A DNA stretch of 5,202 bases. Origin: Holophaga sp. GTDB taxonomy: Bacteria > Acidobacteriota > Holophagae > Holophagales > Holophagaceae. The first letter of the stretch is position 1, and every line of letters begins with the position of its first letter. The stretch is from the NCBI GenBank assembly GCA_031292735.1, contig JARLGP010000077.1:1-5202 (forward strand). Direction: 5' to 3'. Shown in pieces: positions 1-5,202 of the stretch. The notes under the pieces were generated by a model, which was given only the letters and a program-made list of their open reading frames with translations, was not told the origin of the DNA and searched no databases. The translations under genes were made by a program, and so were the position numbers.

Positions 1-1362
1 CACGGGATCGTCCCGGAACGGGCGGAACCCGCGCACCAGCCAGGTGGCGCTGGTGAGCCGCGCGCCGAGGTCCAGTTCCAGCTTGGCGGTGGTGGTGACC
101 GCTTCTCCGCCGGTGGCTTCCCCCAGGGGGTCGCCGTAGGAATAGAAGCCGGTGAGGTAGACGCTCTGGGCGAAGGGGCGGTTGCCCTGGCCGGCGCTGT
201 TGACGCCGTCGAAGTATTCCAGGCCGGCCCGCACGCCGGGCCAGCTCACCAGGAGGCCCACGGTGTCGTTGGGATTGGACAGGGAGGGGGCGGTGTACCG
301 GGAATTCTGGCCCCACACGGCGCCCAGGTTCGGGCTGGTCACCAGGTTGCTGAAGTCCTTGGAGAAGTCCTTGGCCCCGTAGCGCAGCGGGTTCTTGAGG
401 AAGACGGCCACCGGCCACAGCTCCGACTTGCTGCCCCGGCTGACGTAGAGGTGGGCGTCGTCGGCCCCCAGGACGCGGGCCAGGGGCTCGGCCCGCAGCC
501 GGAACCCCACGTCGATCTCGGACGCGCTGTGCGCCGCCTGGGCCGCGGATGTCGTGGGCGTGCCGGGGTTGCTGTAGTCGATGTTGGCCTCGGTCAGGCT
601 GTCCTTGAGCCCGAACACGGCCGTGGCGTAGTTGCCGAGGTTGTAGCCGCCGGTGAGCCCCCTGCCGTTCAGGGTGCCCGACCACAGGTTGAGGTAGTTG
701 AGGTAGAACTCCATGGCCGGCCCGAACTGGGCCTGGACCCGGTAGCCCATCAGCAGGGGCGCCTCGGGATTGCCCTGCCTGGCCAGGGCCCGGCTGCGCG
801 CGGAGGGATCCTGGATGGAGGAGCTGAGCACCGGATGGTTCTCCATCCGCCCCATGAACGCCTGCCAGCCCCAGCTGCCGAAGGGCACCCGGCCAAGGTG
901 CAGGTCGGCCATGGGCGATTCCACCCGGAGCCGGGGAAAGGGGCGGGCCGCCTCGCCCAGCAGGTAGCCGCCGTTCAGGCCGTAGCCCCAGACCAGGGGC
1001 TCCTGTTCGAAGCCGCCCTGCCAGCCGCGCTCGCCCCGGTACCAGAGGTGGCTGCGGTAGAGGGTGAGGTAGGCCTGGCCCTGGGTGTTCCGGTTGCCCA
1101 GCACCTCGGCCGCGAAGTCCCAGGGGCCGTCGCGGAACCCGCCCTCCAGGTGGAAGCCGCCCCCGGTGAGGCCGTTGCCCAGCCCCAGGGAGTCGACCAG
1201 GGTGGGCGCGGGCCCGTGGTGGTCGCCGGCCCAGAAGCCTGCGCCGGTCCACACCCCCGCTCCCGTCACCTCACGGCCCAGGTGGCTGGGGTGGTTCCAC
1301 CCCGGGGGGGTCTGCGCGGACAGGGGCAGGATGGCCAGGCAAACAGGAATCCCCCATTTCAC
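1..1362 (-). CDS. Wzi-family capsule assembly outer-membrane protein (3' end beyond left edge)
   Basis: My translation of the minus strand from the GTG at 1362 stays open for 454 codons to the window edge, so the C-terminus is missing. Wzi proteins (about 480 residues in E. coli) are outer-membrane beta-barrels that help attach or organise capsular polysaccharide at the cell surface. Seen here: a short signal peptide (MKWGIPVCLAILPLSA, probable cut before Q17), then alternating aromatic/hydrophobic strands with many Gly, Trp and Tyr, as expected for a barrel. A block at about residues 145-177 (RVESPMADLHLGRVPFGSWG, then WQAFMGRMENHP) resembles the Wzi 'fhfGr..w..f.G' region. The start is fixed by a strong Shine-Dalgarno; the ATG at 1388 is out of frame and hits a stop at once. 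The gene is divergent from the glycosyltransferase at 1627, which fits a surface-polysaccharide role. Family assignment is by recalled pattern; another porin-like exopolysaccharide protein is the main alternative. Confidence 0.78.
   Translation of the reverse strand, partial: MKWGIPVCLAILPLSAQTPPGWNHPSHLGREVTGAGVWTGAGFWAGDHHGPAPTLVDSLGLGNGLTGGGFHLEGGFRDGPWDFAAEVLGNRNTQGQAYLTLYRSHLWYRGERGWQGGFEQEPLVWGYGLNGGYLLGEAARPFPRLRVESPMADLHLGRVPFGSWGWQAFMGRMENHPVLSSSIQDPSARSRALARQGNPEAPLLMGYRVQAQFGPAMEFYLNYLNLWSGTLNGRGLTGGYNLGNYATAVFGLKDSLTEANIDYSNPGTPTTSAAQAAHSASEIDVGFRLRAEPLARVLGADDAHLYVSRGSKSELWPVAVFLKNPLRYGAKDFSKDFSNLVTSPNLGAVWGQNSRYTAPSLSNPNDTVGLLVSWPGVRAGLEYFDGVNSAGQGNRPFAQSVYLTGFYSYGDPLGEATGGEAVTTTAKLELDLGARLTSATWLVRGFRPFRDDPV
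349..372 (-). repeat. Two in-frame 12-bp repeats inside the Wzi-like gene (KDFS-KDFS)
   Basis: Codons at 372-361 and 360-349 read AAG GAC TTC TCC and AAG GAC TTC AGC on the minus strand, giving KDFSKDFS at residues 331-338. The two copies differ only in the last serine codon. It is probably a small local duplication in a loop of the barrel; no function is implied. Confidence 0.7.
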
Positions 1363-1369
1363 AGATTCT

Positions 1370-1376
1370 TCCTCCT
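1370..1376 (-). promoter_or_regulatory. Strong ribosome binding site that sets the GTG start of the Wzi-like gene
   Basis: The minus strand reads AGGAGGA here, near-perfect complementarity to the 16S rRNA 3' end, with about 7-8 bases before the GTG at 1362. This decides the start codon, because no in-frame ATG lies nearby upstream. Confidence 0.8.
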
Positions 1377-1411
1377 GGCAGCTGGCATGTCGTAATTCCA
1401 CCATCCAAATG

Positions 1412-1430
1412 ATTGAGCACAATGCTCAAT
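1412..1430. promoter_or_regulatory. Perfect inverted repeat, candidate operator
   Basis: ATTGAGCA (1412-1419) and TGCTCAAT (1423-1430) are exact reverse complements separated by CAA. Eight-base arms with an odd, short spacer are typical of a site for a dimeric repressor or activator (TetR, MarR or GntR type). A 3-base loop and the absence of a T run argue against a terminator. It lies 50-68 bases upstream of the Wzi start and about 200 bases upstream of the GT4 start, so it more likely controls the Wzi side. No regulator gene is in the window. Confidence 0.5.
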
Positions 1431-1433
1431 GTA
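1428..1433 (-). promoter_or_regulatory. Possible -10 element for the Wzi-like gene
   Basis: On the minus strand TACATT (1433-1428) matches TATAAT at 4 of 6 positions and would place the transcription start near 1421, inside the palindrome at 1412-1430. No recognisable -35 hexamer lies 16-18 bases upstream, so this is weak. If real, a protein bound to the palindrome would block the start site directly. Confidence 0.25.
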
Positions 1434-1484
1434 GCCATGCGCGGGGATCCCGCTACCACCTTCTGTCTGTTGAGTAAAAAAACC

Positions 1485-1514
1485 TTGTTCATTCGTCGGT
1501 TCATTTGATTTGAT
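1485..1514 (+). promoter_or_regulatory. Possible promoter for the GT4 gene
   Basis: TTGTTC (1485-1490, 3 of 6 against TTGACA) and TTTGAT (1509-1514, 4 of 6 against TATAAT) are separated by 18 bases in the most AT-rich part of the region. Transcription would begin near 1521, leaving a leader of about 105 bases before the start codon at 1627. The hexamers are weak and this is only the best available candidate. Confidence 0.25.
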
Positions 1515-1615
1515 GTTTCACAGATGCCTGGGACCGGACCACAAACTTCTTGCCGGCGGCGGTGTTCCATAGGAAGTTAATCCCCCGCTTTCTCGGCATG
1601 TCGAGGCGTCTGAAT

Positions 1616-1620
1616 AAGGT
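1616..1620 (+). promoter_or_regulatory. Modest ribosome binding site for the GT4 gene
   Basis: AAGGT ends 6 bases before the ATG at 1627. It is weaker than the sites of the Wzi-like and methyltransferase-like genes, but correctly spaced, and it supports the chosen start. Confidence 0.55.
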
Positions 1621-1626
1621 CAAGCG

Positions 1627-2721
1627 ATGAAAAAGCTGTTGTTCATTGGCCATGAATTTCACCAGAAAACCGGATCGCATGAATTCATGCTCCAGTTGCT
1701 GGAGCCCCACTACGACATCACCCTGGCGTTCCTGGCGCCCGAGGCCGCCCTGGACGACGGGTGCCTGGCGGCCCATGCCGGCCAGGACTTTGCCGTGCTG
1801 CTCTGCTGGCAGGTCCTGCCGCCCATGCCGACCCTGGCCCGGGTCGGTTGCCGGCACATGGTCTTTTTCCCCATGTTCGACCAGTCCGGGCGCTGGAGCC
1901 GGGAGCAATGGAGTCCCTACCGCGGGTTGAAGATCGTCTCCTTTTCCAGCACCCTGGCCCGCCAGCTCCGCCACTGGGGGTTTGATGCTCACTATTTCCA
2001 GTTCTTCCCGGAACCGGGTCCGGCGCTTCCCCCAGGCGACCCGCACAAAGCCTTTTTCTGGAATCGTAATGAGAAAATCAACCTGGACACCGTCACCCGG
2101 CTGCTGTCCGGCAGCGGCGTCCAGGATCTCCACGTGCACCGGGCGCTGGATCCGGGCCAACGCTTCCTTCCTGCCGGGGGGCCCGCGGCGGGGCAGCTCA
2201 CCCTTGAATTTTCCCAATGGTTTGCAACGAAAGCCGAAATGCAGGCGAAGATCGGCGAATGTGCCCTGTACTTCGCCCCCAGGAAGTACGAGGGCATCGG
2301 CATGTCCTTCCTGGAGGCCATGGCCATGGGACGGTGCGTGGTCGCCCCGGACCACCCGACCATGAACGAGTACATCCGCCACGGGGTGAACGGCTTGCTG
2401 TACAACCCGAAAAAGCCGGCCCCGCTGTCCCTGGACAACCTTTCCAGGATCCAGCGCCAGGCCCGCGACTTCATGGTCGCCGGCCATGCCCAATGGCAGG
2501 CGGCCCGAACGGCGATCGTCCCCCTGCTGGAGTCCCCGGCCCGGACCGGGTCGTACCGGCGTTGGCTGTTTCTTGGCCTGGTGGGCCTGCGCTTCCCGTT
2601 CACCCGGTTCATGCAGGCGCGCCAATGGCTCTTCTCCATCCGCGTCCGGCCGGATGGGTGGAAGATCCGGTGCTGCGGCCTGACCTGGAGCCGGGAGCGC
2701 CCGCCCCGGGAGATCCGCTGA
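1627..2721 (+). CDS. GT-B fold glycosyltransferase (GT4-type)
   Basis: A 364-residue protein that most likely transfers a sugar from a nucleotide-sugar donor to a growing surface polysaccharide on the cytoplasmic side. The C-terminal half has the hallmark donor-binding block: YFAPRKYEGIGMSFLEAMAMG at about 215-235, with the E-x7-E pair E222 and E230. VVAPDHPTMNEYIRHGVNGLLY follows at about 238-259, typical of GT4 retaining enzymes. The N-terminus MKKLLFIGHEFHQKTGSHEF is the expected first Rossmann strand and loop. Odd points: no clear R..K pair (RLxxxKG) begins the second domain, and instead there is an FFWNRNEKIN block at 143-152. The N-terminal domain is compact, about 140 residues. A basic, aromatic C-terminal tail (about 310-364, several W/R/F) may touch the membrane. 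The stop lies 16 bp from the stop of the convergent GT2 gene, and no terminator hairpin is visible between them. Fold assignment is firm; donor and acceptor are unknown. Confidence 0.9.
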   Translation: MKKLLFIGHEFHQKTGSHEFMLQLLEPHYDITLAFLAPEAALDDGCLAAHAGQDFAVLLCWQVLPPMPTLARVGCRHMVFFPMFDQSGRWSREQWSPYRGLKIVSFSSTLARQLRHWGFDAHYFQFFPEPGPALPPGDPHKAFFWNRNEKINLDTVTRLLSGSGVQDLHVHRALDPGQRFLPAGGPAAGQLTLEFSQWFATKAEMQAKIGECALYFAPRKYEGIGMSFLEAMAMGRCVVAPDHPTMNEYIRHGVNGLLYNPKKPAPLSLDNLSRIQRQARDFMVAGHAQWQAARTAIVPLLESPARTGSYRRWLFLGLVGLRFPFTRFMQARQWLFSIRVRPDGWKIRCCGLTWSRERPPREIR

Positions 2722-2737
2722 CCCGGCCGGACCCGCT

Positions 2738-4057
2738 TCAGGCCAGTACGGGGGCCCGCCAGGCGCGTCCGGTCCCGGCACATCCGGGGACCACCCACAC
2801 CGAGGCGGCCGGCGGTTCCGCGCGGCCTTCCAGGGGCGGCCAGGCCGCGGCGGTCCCGCCCAGGATGCCCGCCACCGGAATCCCGCCCAGGGTCTCGGCC
2901 CCGTAGGCCAGGTAGGCCGCCATGGCCCCGCCGCCCCGCAGGTAGAGCGGGCCCGGCCCCGGTCCGGTCGCCAGAAAGGGCACCAGCAGGCCACACATCA
3001 CCTCGCCGGGCAGCCGCTTCAGCGGATGGTCGAGCGGGGGCAGGCCGCGCAGCAGCCAGCCCAGGGACTCCCCGAACCCGCGCCGGGCCCGGGGCAGGAT
3101 CAGGGTGCCGCCCTCGGGCAGCTCGGCCCGCACCGGCAGCCCCAGCAGGGTTCCGTCCGCCCCGTCCACGAAGCCCGCCACCGGGCAGCCCAGCTCGAAG
3201 CAGCTCCAGGCCATCCAGAAGCTGTCGGGGCCGGTGCCCTGGACCCAGAGCTGGACCGGGGCGGGCATTCCGCCCAGCACCCGCCGCCCCCGGACCAGGG
3301 CCATCCGGGAGGCCTGCTCCACGTGGCGCCGCGCGGCAAGGTCGCCGCCCGCGAAGGGGTCCGGCAGCGTTCCGCCGGCCTGGCCCCGTTCCCCGTAGGC
3401 CTGCACCACGCTCCGGAAGATGGCCCGCTGGACCCTGCCCAGGCCGCTGGACAGGAACCTGGAGCCGCTGTGCACCCGGTATTCCATCTGCGGCTGGTGG
3501 ATGTGCACCCGGGGTCCCAGGGGATCCGCCCGCAACACGAACAGCACGTCGTCGGCCAGATCGGTGGTGGAGAACCCGCCCAGCCGGCGCGCCAGTTCCA
3601 GGGTGGCCGCGAACGGGACGCCGATGGTGTCCACCGAGAACAGGCGCTTGAGGGGAAAGGGATCCTGCCGCCTGCGCATCTTCCGGCGCTGGCCGGCCTC
3701 GTTGATTTCCCAGTAGTCGCACACCGCCAGGGCCAGGGGATCGGCCGCCAGGGCCTCCCGGTGGGCGCGGACGAAGCTGGGCAGCAGGCGGTTGTCGGTG
3801 TGGATGTAGGAGAAGTTCTCGCCCTTGGCCCGCTCCAGCATCCAGTTGAGGCAGCTGCCGGGGTCCATCCGGGCGGGTTCGTGGACGAAATGGATGCGGG
3901 GATCCCCATAGGCCGCCATGACCTGGGGGGTCGCATCGGTGGAATTGTCCAGGATCCACAGTTCCCAGCCCGGATCATCCTGCGCCAGCACGCTGTCCAC
4001 GGCCTCCCCAATGAACCGGGCCTGATTGTAGGATGGCATGAGCAGGGAAAAGAGCAT
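2738..4057 (-). CDS. GT2-type (GT-A) glycosyltransferase with duplicated C-terminal Rossmann-like domain
   Basis: A 439-residue protein started at the ATG at 4057, directly before the first beta strand (MLFSLLMPSYNQARFIGEAV). A TTG at 4090 would add 11 unconvincing residues and is less likely. GT-A features: PSYN at 8-11, LDNSTD at 36-41 (nucleotide binding), and HTDN at 86-89 where the metal-binding DXD/SDD normally lies. Then comes DLADD at 166-170, the usual acidic catalytic-base region, and MEYRVHSGS at 191-199, the conserved 'YR.H..s' end of the domain. The GT domain ends near residue 205. Residues 266-439 form an unusual tail made of two similar units (see 2777-3262). Its role is probably sugar transfer onto a surface polysaccharide or glycan; the substrate is unknown. 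It faces the methyltransferase-like gene across a 146-bp divergent region and converges on the GT4 gene. The second acidic residue of the DXD-like motif is Asn here. Confidence 0.88.
   Translation of the reverse strand: MLFSLLMPSYNQARFIGEAVDSVLAQDDPGWELWILDNSTDATPQVMAAYGDPRIHFVHEPARMDPGSCLNWMLERAKGENFSYIHTDNRLLPSFVRAHREALAADPLALAVCDYWEINEAGQRRKMRRRQDPFPLKRLFSVDTIGVPFAATLELARRLGGFSTTDLADDVLFVLRADPLGPRVHIHQPQMEYRVHSGSRFLSSGLGRVQRAIFRSVVQAYGERGQAGGTLPDPFAGGDLAARRHVEQASRMALVRGRRVLGGMPAPVQLWVQGTGPDSFWMAWSCFELGCPVAGFVDGADGTLLGLPVRAELPEGGTLILPRARRGFGESLGWLLRGLPPLDHPLKRLPGEVMCGLLVPFLATGPGPGPLYLRGGGAMAAYLAYGAETLGGIPVAGILGGTAAAWPPLEGRAEPPAASVWVVPGCAGTGRAWRAPVLA
2777..3262 (-). repeat. Two tandem Rossmann-like units in the tail of the GT2 protein
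   Basis: Unit 1 (about residues 266-325) has PVQLWVQGTGPDSF, then GCPVAGFVDG, then a strand TLILPRA. Unit 2 (about 366-427) has GPLYLRGGGAMAAY, then GIPVAGILGG, then SVWVVPGC. Both follow the same order: beta strand, Gly-rich turn, helix, 'G.PVAG(F/I)(V/L)', a proline-rich stretch, and a closing strand. This resembles the nucleotide-binding Rossmann half-domain ('WGaG..g....l...g..v.GfiD') seen at the N-terminus of PglD-like acyltransferases and at the end of some glycosyltransferases. Unit 2 looks degenerate. The duplication is seen directly; nucleotide or sugar binding is inference. Confidence 0.55.
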
Positions 4058-4107
4058 CGGGCTCCCGGAAACAGGAAGAGGCGCTGGCAAGGCAGACTCC
4101 GTGCCCC

Positions 4108-4172
4108 AGGATAGCCTGAATGCTCCGGCGCGTCCCCGGACCTGCCCACCTCCGGGTCCGATAGGCTACCCT
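4108..4172. promoter_or_regulatory. Mirrored AGGCTA(T/C)CCT decamers: candidate divergent promoters or paired operator
   Basis: The 146-bp gap (4058-4203) between the GT2 and methyltransferase-like genes holds AGGCTACCCT on the plus strand at 4163-4172 and AGGCTATCCT on the minus strand at 4117-4108. The two differ at one base, with 45 bp between them, each pointing toward its own gene. TATCCT and TACCCT each match TATAAT at about 4 of 6 positions. They lie 31 and 50 bases before the start codons, as -10 elements would. A GGGACG lies exactly 17 bases upstream of the minus copy (GAC core of a -35); the plus copy has only CTGCCC at 19 bases. They could instead be the two halves of a regulator site. 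Confidence 0.4.
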
Positions 4173-4187
4173 GAGCGTCACGCCCAC

Positions 4188-4195
4188 GAGGAAGG
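4188..4195 (+). promoter_or_regulatory. Ribosome binding site of the methyltransferase-like gene
   Basis: GAGGAAGG lies 8 bases before the ATG at 4204. It is a good Shine-Dalgarno and confirms this start. Confidence 0.75.
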
Positions 4196-4203
4196 ATCAG
4201 GCC

Positions 4204-4920
4204 ATGGCCAACATACTTCGACGCCTCCTGCCCCGGAGGAAACGCCAGGAAGGCGCGGGATTGGACGATCTCATCCCGGCGGAGATCGCCAGCGACGCGT
4301 TCCACCAAGCGATCATCCGGCAGGCGGCCTCGGCCGGGGTGGCCACCATCCTGGAGATCGGTTCCTCGGCGGGGGACGGCAGCACCAGCGCCTTCGTGAC
4401 CGGGATCCTGCAGAACCCCTCCCGGCCCCGGCTCTACTGCATGGAAGTCTCCAGCACCCGCTTCCAGGCCCTGCGCAAGGCCTACCTGGCCCACGATTTC
4501 GTCCGCCCCTTCCACCTCTCGTCGGTGCCGCTCGGCGCCTTCCCCACCCCCGAGCAGGTGAAGCAGTTCTACCAGGCCCACGCCACCAACCTGAACAACT
4601 TCCCCCTGGACACCGTGCTGGGCTGGCTCGAGGCCGACGTGGCCTACGTGGCCTCCCACGGCATGGACCTGAACGGCATCCGCCGGATCAAGGAGACCGA
4701 GGGGATCGAAAGCTTCGACCTGGTGCTCATCGACGGTTCGGAATTCACCGGCCGGGCCGAACTGCGCGAGATCCTCGGCGCCCGGGTCATCATGCTGGAC
4801 GACGTCAACGGCTTCAAGAACTACGAGAACTACTACGAGCTGAAGAACGGCACGGCCTACCGGCTGGAAGAGGAGGACTGGTCCCTGCGCAACGGCTACG
4901 CCATCTTCCGCAGGGTGTGA
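4204..4920 (+). CDS. Class I SAM-dependent methyltransferase-like protein
   Basis: A 238-residue soluble protein with the order of a Rossmann-fold methyltransferase. A basic N-terminal helix (RRLLPRRKRQ at 6-15) comes first, then motif I TILEIGSSAGDGS (48-60), then YCMEVSS (78-84) where an acidic residue, E81, would bind the ribose of S-adenosylmethionine. FDLVLIDGSEFTGRAEL (171-187) corresponds to the strand 4 / 'DlvfIDG.H' region of TylF/CmcI-like and Methyltransf_24 proteins. VIMLDDVNGFKNYENYYEL (195-213) follows, and 'lDD' there resembles the metal-binding 'DD/DN' of that group. An insertion of about 65 residues (105-170, with NNFPLDTVLGWLE) separates the halves. In this setting it may methylate a sugar or chain end of the polysaccharide, but no substrate can be read from the sequence. 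It is transcribed alone, and its stop is 6 bp from the stop of the convergent hydrolase gene. Confidence 0.7.
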   Translation: MANILRRLLPRRKRQEGAGLDDLIPAEIASDAFHQAIIRQAASAGVATILEIGSSAGDGSTSAFVTGILQNPSRPRLYCMEVSSTRFQALRKAYLAHDFVRPFHLSSVPLGAFPTPEQVKQFYQAHATNLNNFPLDTVLGWLEADVAYVASHGMDLNGIRRIKETEGIESFDLVLIDGSEFTGRAELREILGARVIMLDDVNGFKNYENYYELKNGTAYRLEEEDWSLRNGYAIFRRV

Positions 4921-4926
4921 GCCCGG

Positions 4927-5202
4927 TCAGCCGCGCAGCCGCGCCACTTCCGCCGCCAGGATCTCCCACCGGCGCGCCCTCAGCTGTTCCGCATCCAGCA
5001 GTTCGCCGGACGGCCCCACCCGGTGGGCCAGGATGGCCAGGCACAGCCCGTCCTTGGGCCGGAAGAACAGTGCGGGGCCGGTGAAGCCCAGGTGGAACCA
5101 GAAGTCCGAGGGTTCCCCGGGGTCGGCCAGGGGCGGCGCCGCCGGGCTCAGGGTGGGCTGGTGCCCCTGCACCAGCAGCCGCAGGCCGGAACTGCCGGAG
5201 GG
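4927..5202 (-). CDS. C-terminal fragment of a beta-lactamase-family serine hydrolase (5' part beyond right edge)
   Basis: The minus-strand frame is open from the right edge through 91 residues to a TGA at 4929-4927, so only the C-terminus is present. The GTG at 5172 is an internal valine codon, not a start. The segment FWFHLGFTGPALFFRPKDGL, continuing into CLAILAHRV, matches the end of class C beta-lactamase-like esterases and PBP4*-like proteins (PF00144). There an H-x-G motif takes the place of the KTG triad ('HtGftG..l..dP..gl..v.LtNRv'). A final helix (AEQLRARRWEILAAEVARLRG) closes the fold. The Ser-x-x-Lys and Tyr motifs would lie outside the window. Such proteins are usually esterases, amidases or peptidases of the periplasm. 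Its link to the polysaccharide genes is probably only by position. Confidence 0.75.
   Translation of the reverse strand, partial: PSGSSGLRLLVQGHQPTLSPAAPPLADPGEPSDFWFHLGFTGPALFFRPKDGLCLAILAHRVGPSGELLDAEQLRARRWEILAAEVARLRG

Larger units (their letters stand above)
1363..1626. other. Divergent intergenic region between Wzi-like and GT4 genes, AT-rich core
   Basis: This 264-bp stretch separates two divergent genes and holds no credible ORF. Bases 1391-1520 are about 56% A+T by hand count, clearly above the strongly GC-rich flanking coding sequence, as expected for a double promoter region. It contains the palindrome at 1412-1430 and a short inverted repeat at 1441-1453 (arms GCGGG/CCCGC around GAT). 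It also has a seven-A run near 1476-1482 and a tandem TTTGA-TTTGA around 1504-1513. The part after about 1520 would be a 5' leader of roughly 100 bases for the plus-strand gene. I recognise no riboswitch in it. Confidence 0.6.

Noticed and set aside
451..1395. Long plus-strand open frame (314 codons) opposite the Wzi-like gene
   Set aside because: Its translation is a low-complexity G/A/V/P/R sequence with no domain. The opposite strand encodes a signal peptide and barrel-like protein with a strong ribosome binding site. High-GC coding DNA commonly leaves the antisense frame open.
1520..1626. Leader of the GT4 gene considered as a riboswitch or small RNA
   Set aside because: No known aptamer core or long stable hairpin could be recognised by eye. 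The length alone is not evidence.
2722..2737. CCGGCCGG palindrome in the gap between the convergent glycosyltransferase genes, considered as a terminator
   Set aside because: It has no loop and no T run on either strand, so it does not look like an intrinsic terminator.
1501..2994. Minus-strand open frame of 497 codons antisense to the GT4 gene
   Set aside because: No motif is visible and composition is skewed. It is explained by codon bias of the real plus-strand gene.
1992..3959. Minus-strand open frame of 655 codons spanning the GT2 gene and the antisense of the GT4 gene
   Set aside because: It is rich in Gly, Arg and Pro with no recognisable motif, and it overlaps two clear glycosyltransferases in other frames. 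It is a high-GC shadow.
4058..4090. Eleven-residue N-terminal extension of the GT2 protein from a TTG at 4090
   Set aside because: The ATG at 4057 begins right at the first GT-A strand, as is normal for the family. The extension (Pro/Ser-rich) adds nothing recognisable, and the TTG has no better ribosome binding site.
3100..4659. Minus-strand open frame of 519 codons across the GT2 and methyltransferase-like genes
   Set aside because: It covers the divergent intergenic region and the antisense of a gene with clear motifs. The product looks like non-coding translation (Trp/Cys/Ser/Pro-rich stretches).

Overview
The window is high-GC DNA from a Gram-negative bacterium. An outer-membrane capsule-type protein (Wzi family) and Shine-Dalgarno-led genes on both strands point to this. 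The Wzi signal peptide ends ...LSA|QT, and such an 'AQ' junction together with the codon use would fit Acidobacteriota (Holophaga/Geothrix type). That placement is only an impression and cannot be settled from 5.2 kb.

Layout, left to right: (1) 1-1362, minus strand, 5' part of a Wzi-like capsule/exopolysaccharide outer-membrane protein that runs off the left edge. (2) 1363-1626, a comparatively AT-rich divergent intergenic region with a perfect 8-bp-arm palindrome and weak promoter-like hexamers. (3) 1627-2721, plus strand, a GT-B (GT4-type) glycosyltransferase. (4) 2738-4057, minus strand, a GT-A (GT2-type) glycosyltransferase whose long C-terminal tail holds two similar Rossmann-like units. 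(5) 4058-4203, a short divergent intergenic region with a mirrored pair of near-identical decamers that could be two outward-facing -10 elements. (6) 4204-4920, plus strand, a class I SAM-methyltransferase-like protein of unknown substrate. (7) 4927-5202, minus strand, the C-terminal end of a beta-lactamase-fold serine hydrolase/esterase entering from the right edge.

Together the first four genes look like part of a surface-polysaccharide locus. The two glycosyltransferases would add sugars to a cell-surface glycan on the cytoplasmic side. The methyltransferase-like protein might modify a sugar or chain end. The Wzi-like protein would retain or organise the polymer at the outer membrane. The serine hydrolase probably marks the edge of the cluster. 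The genes strictly alternate in strand (- + - + -), so each appears to be its own transcription unit, unlike the long co-directional operons usual for capsule loci. No RNA gene, CRISPR array, insertion sequence or convincing intrinsic terminator was seen. I found no clear evidence of a wholly new system. The most unusual items are the duplicated tail domain of the GT2 enzyme and the symmetric sequence elements in the two divergent intergenic regions.
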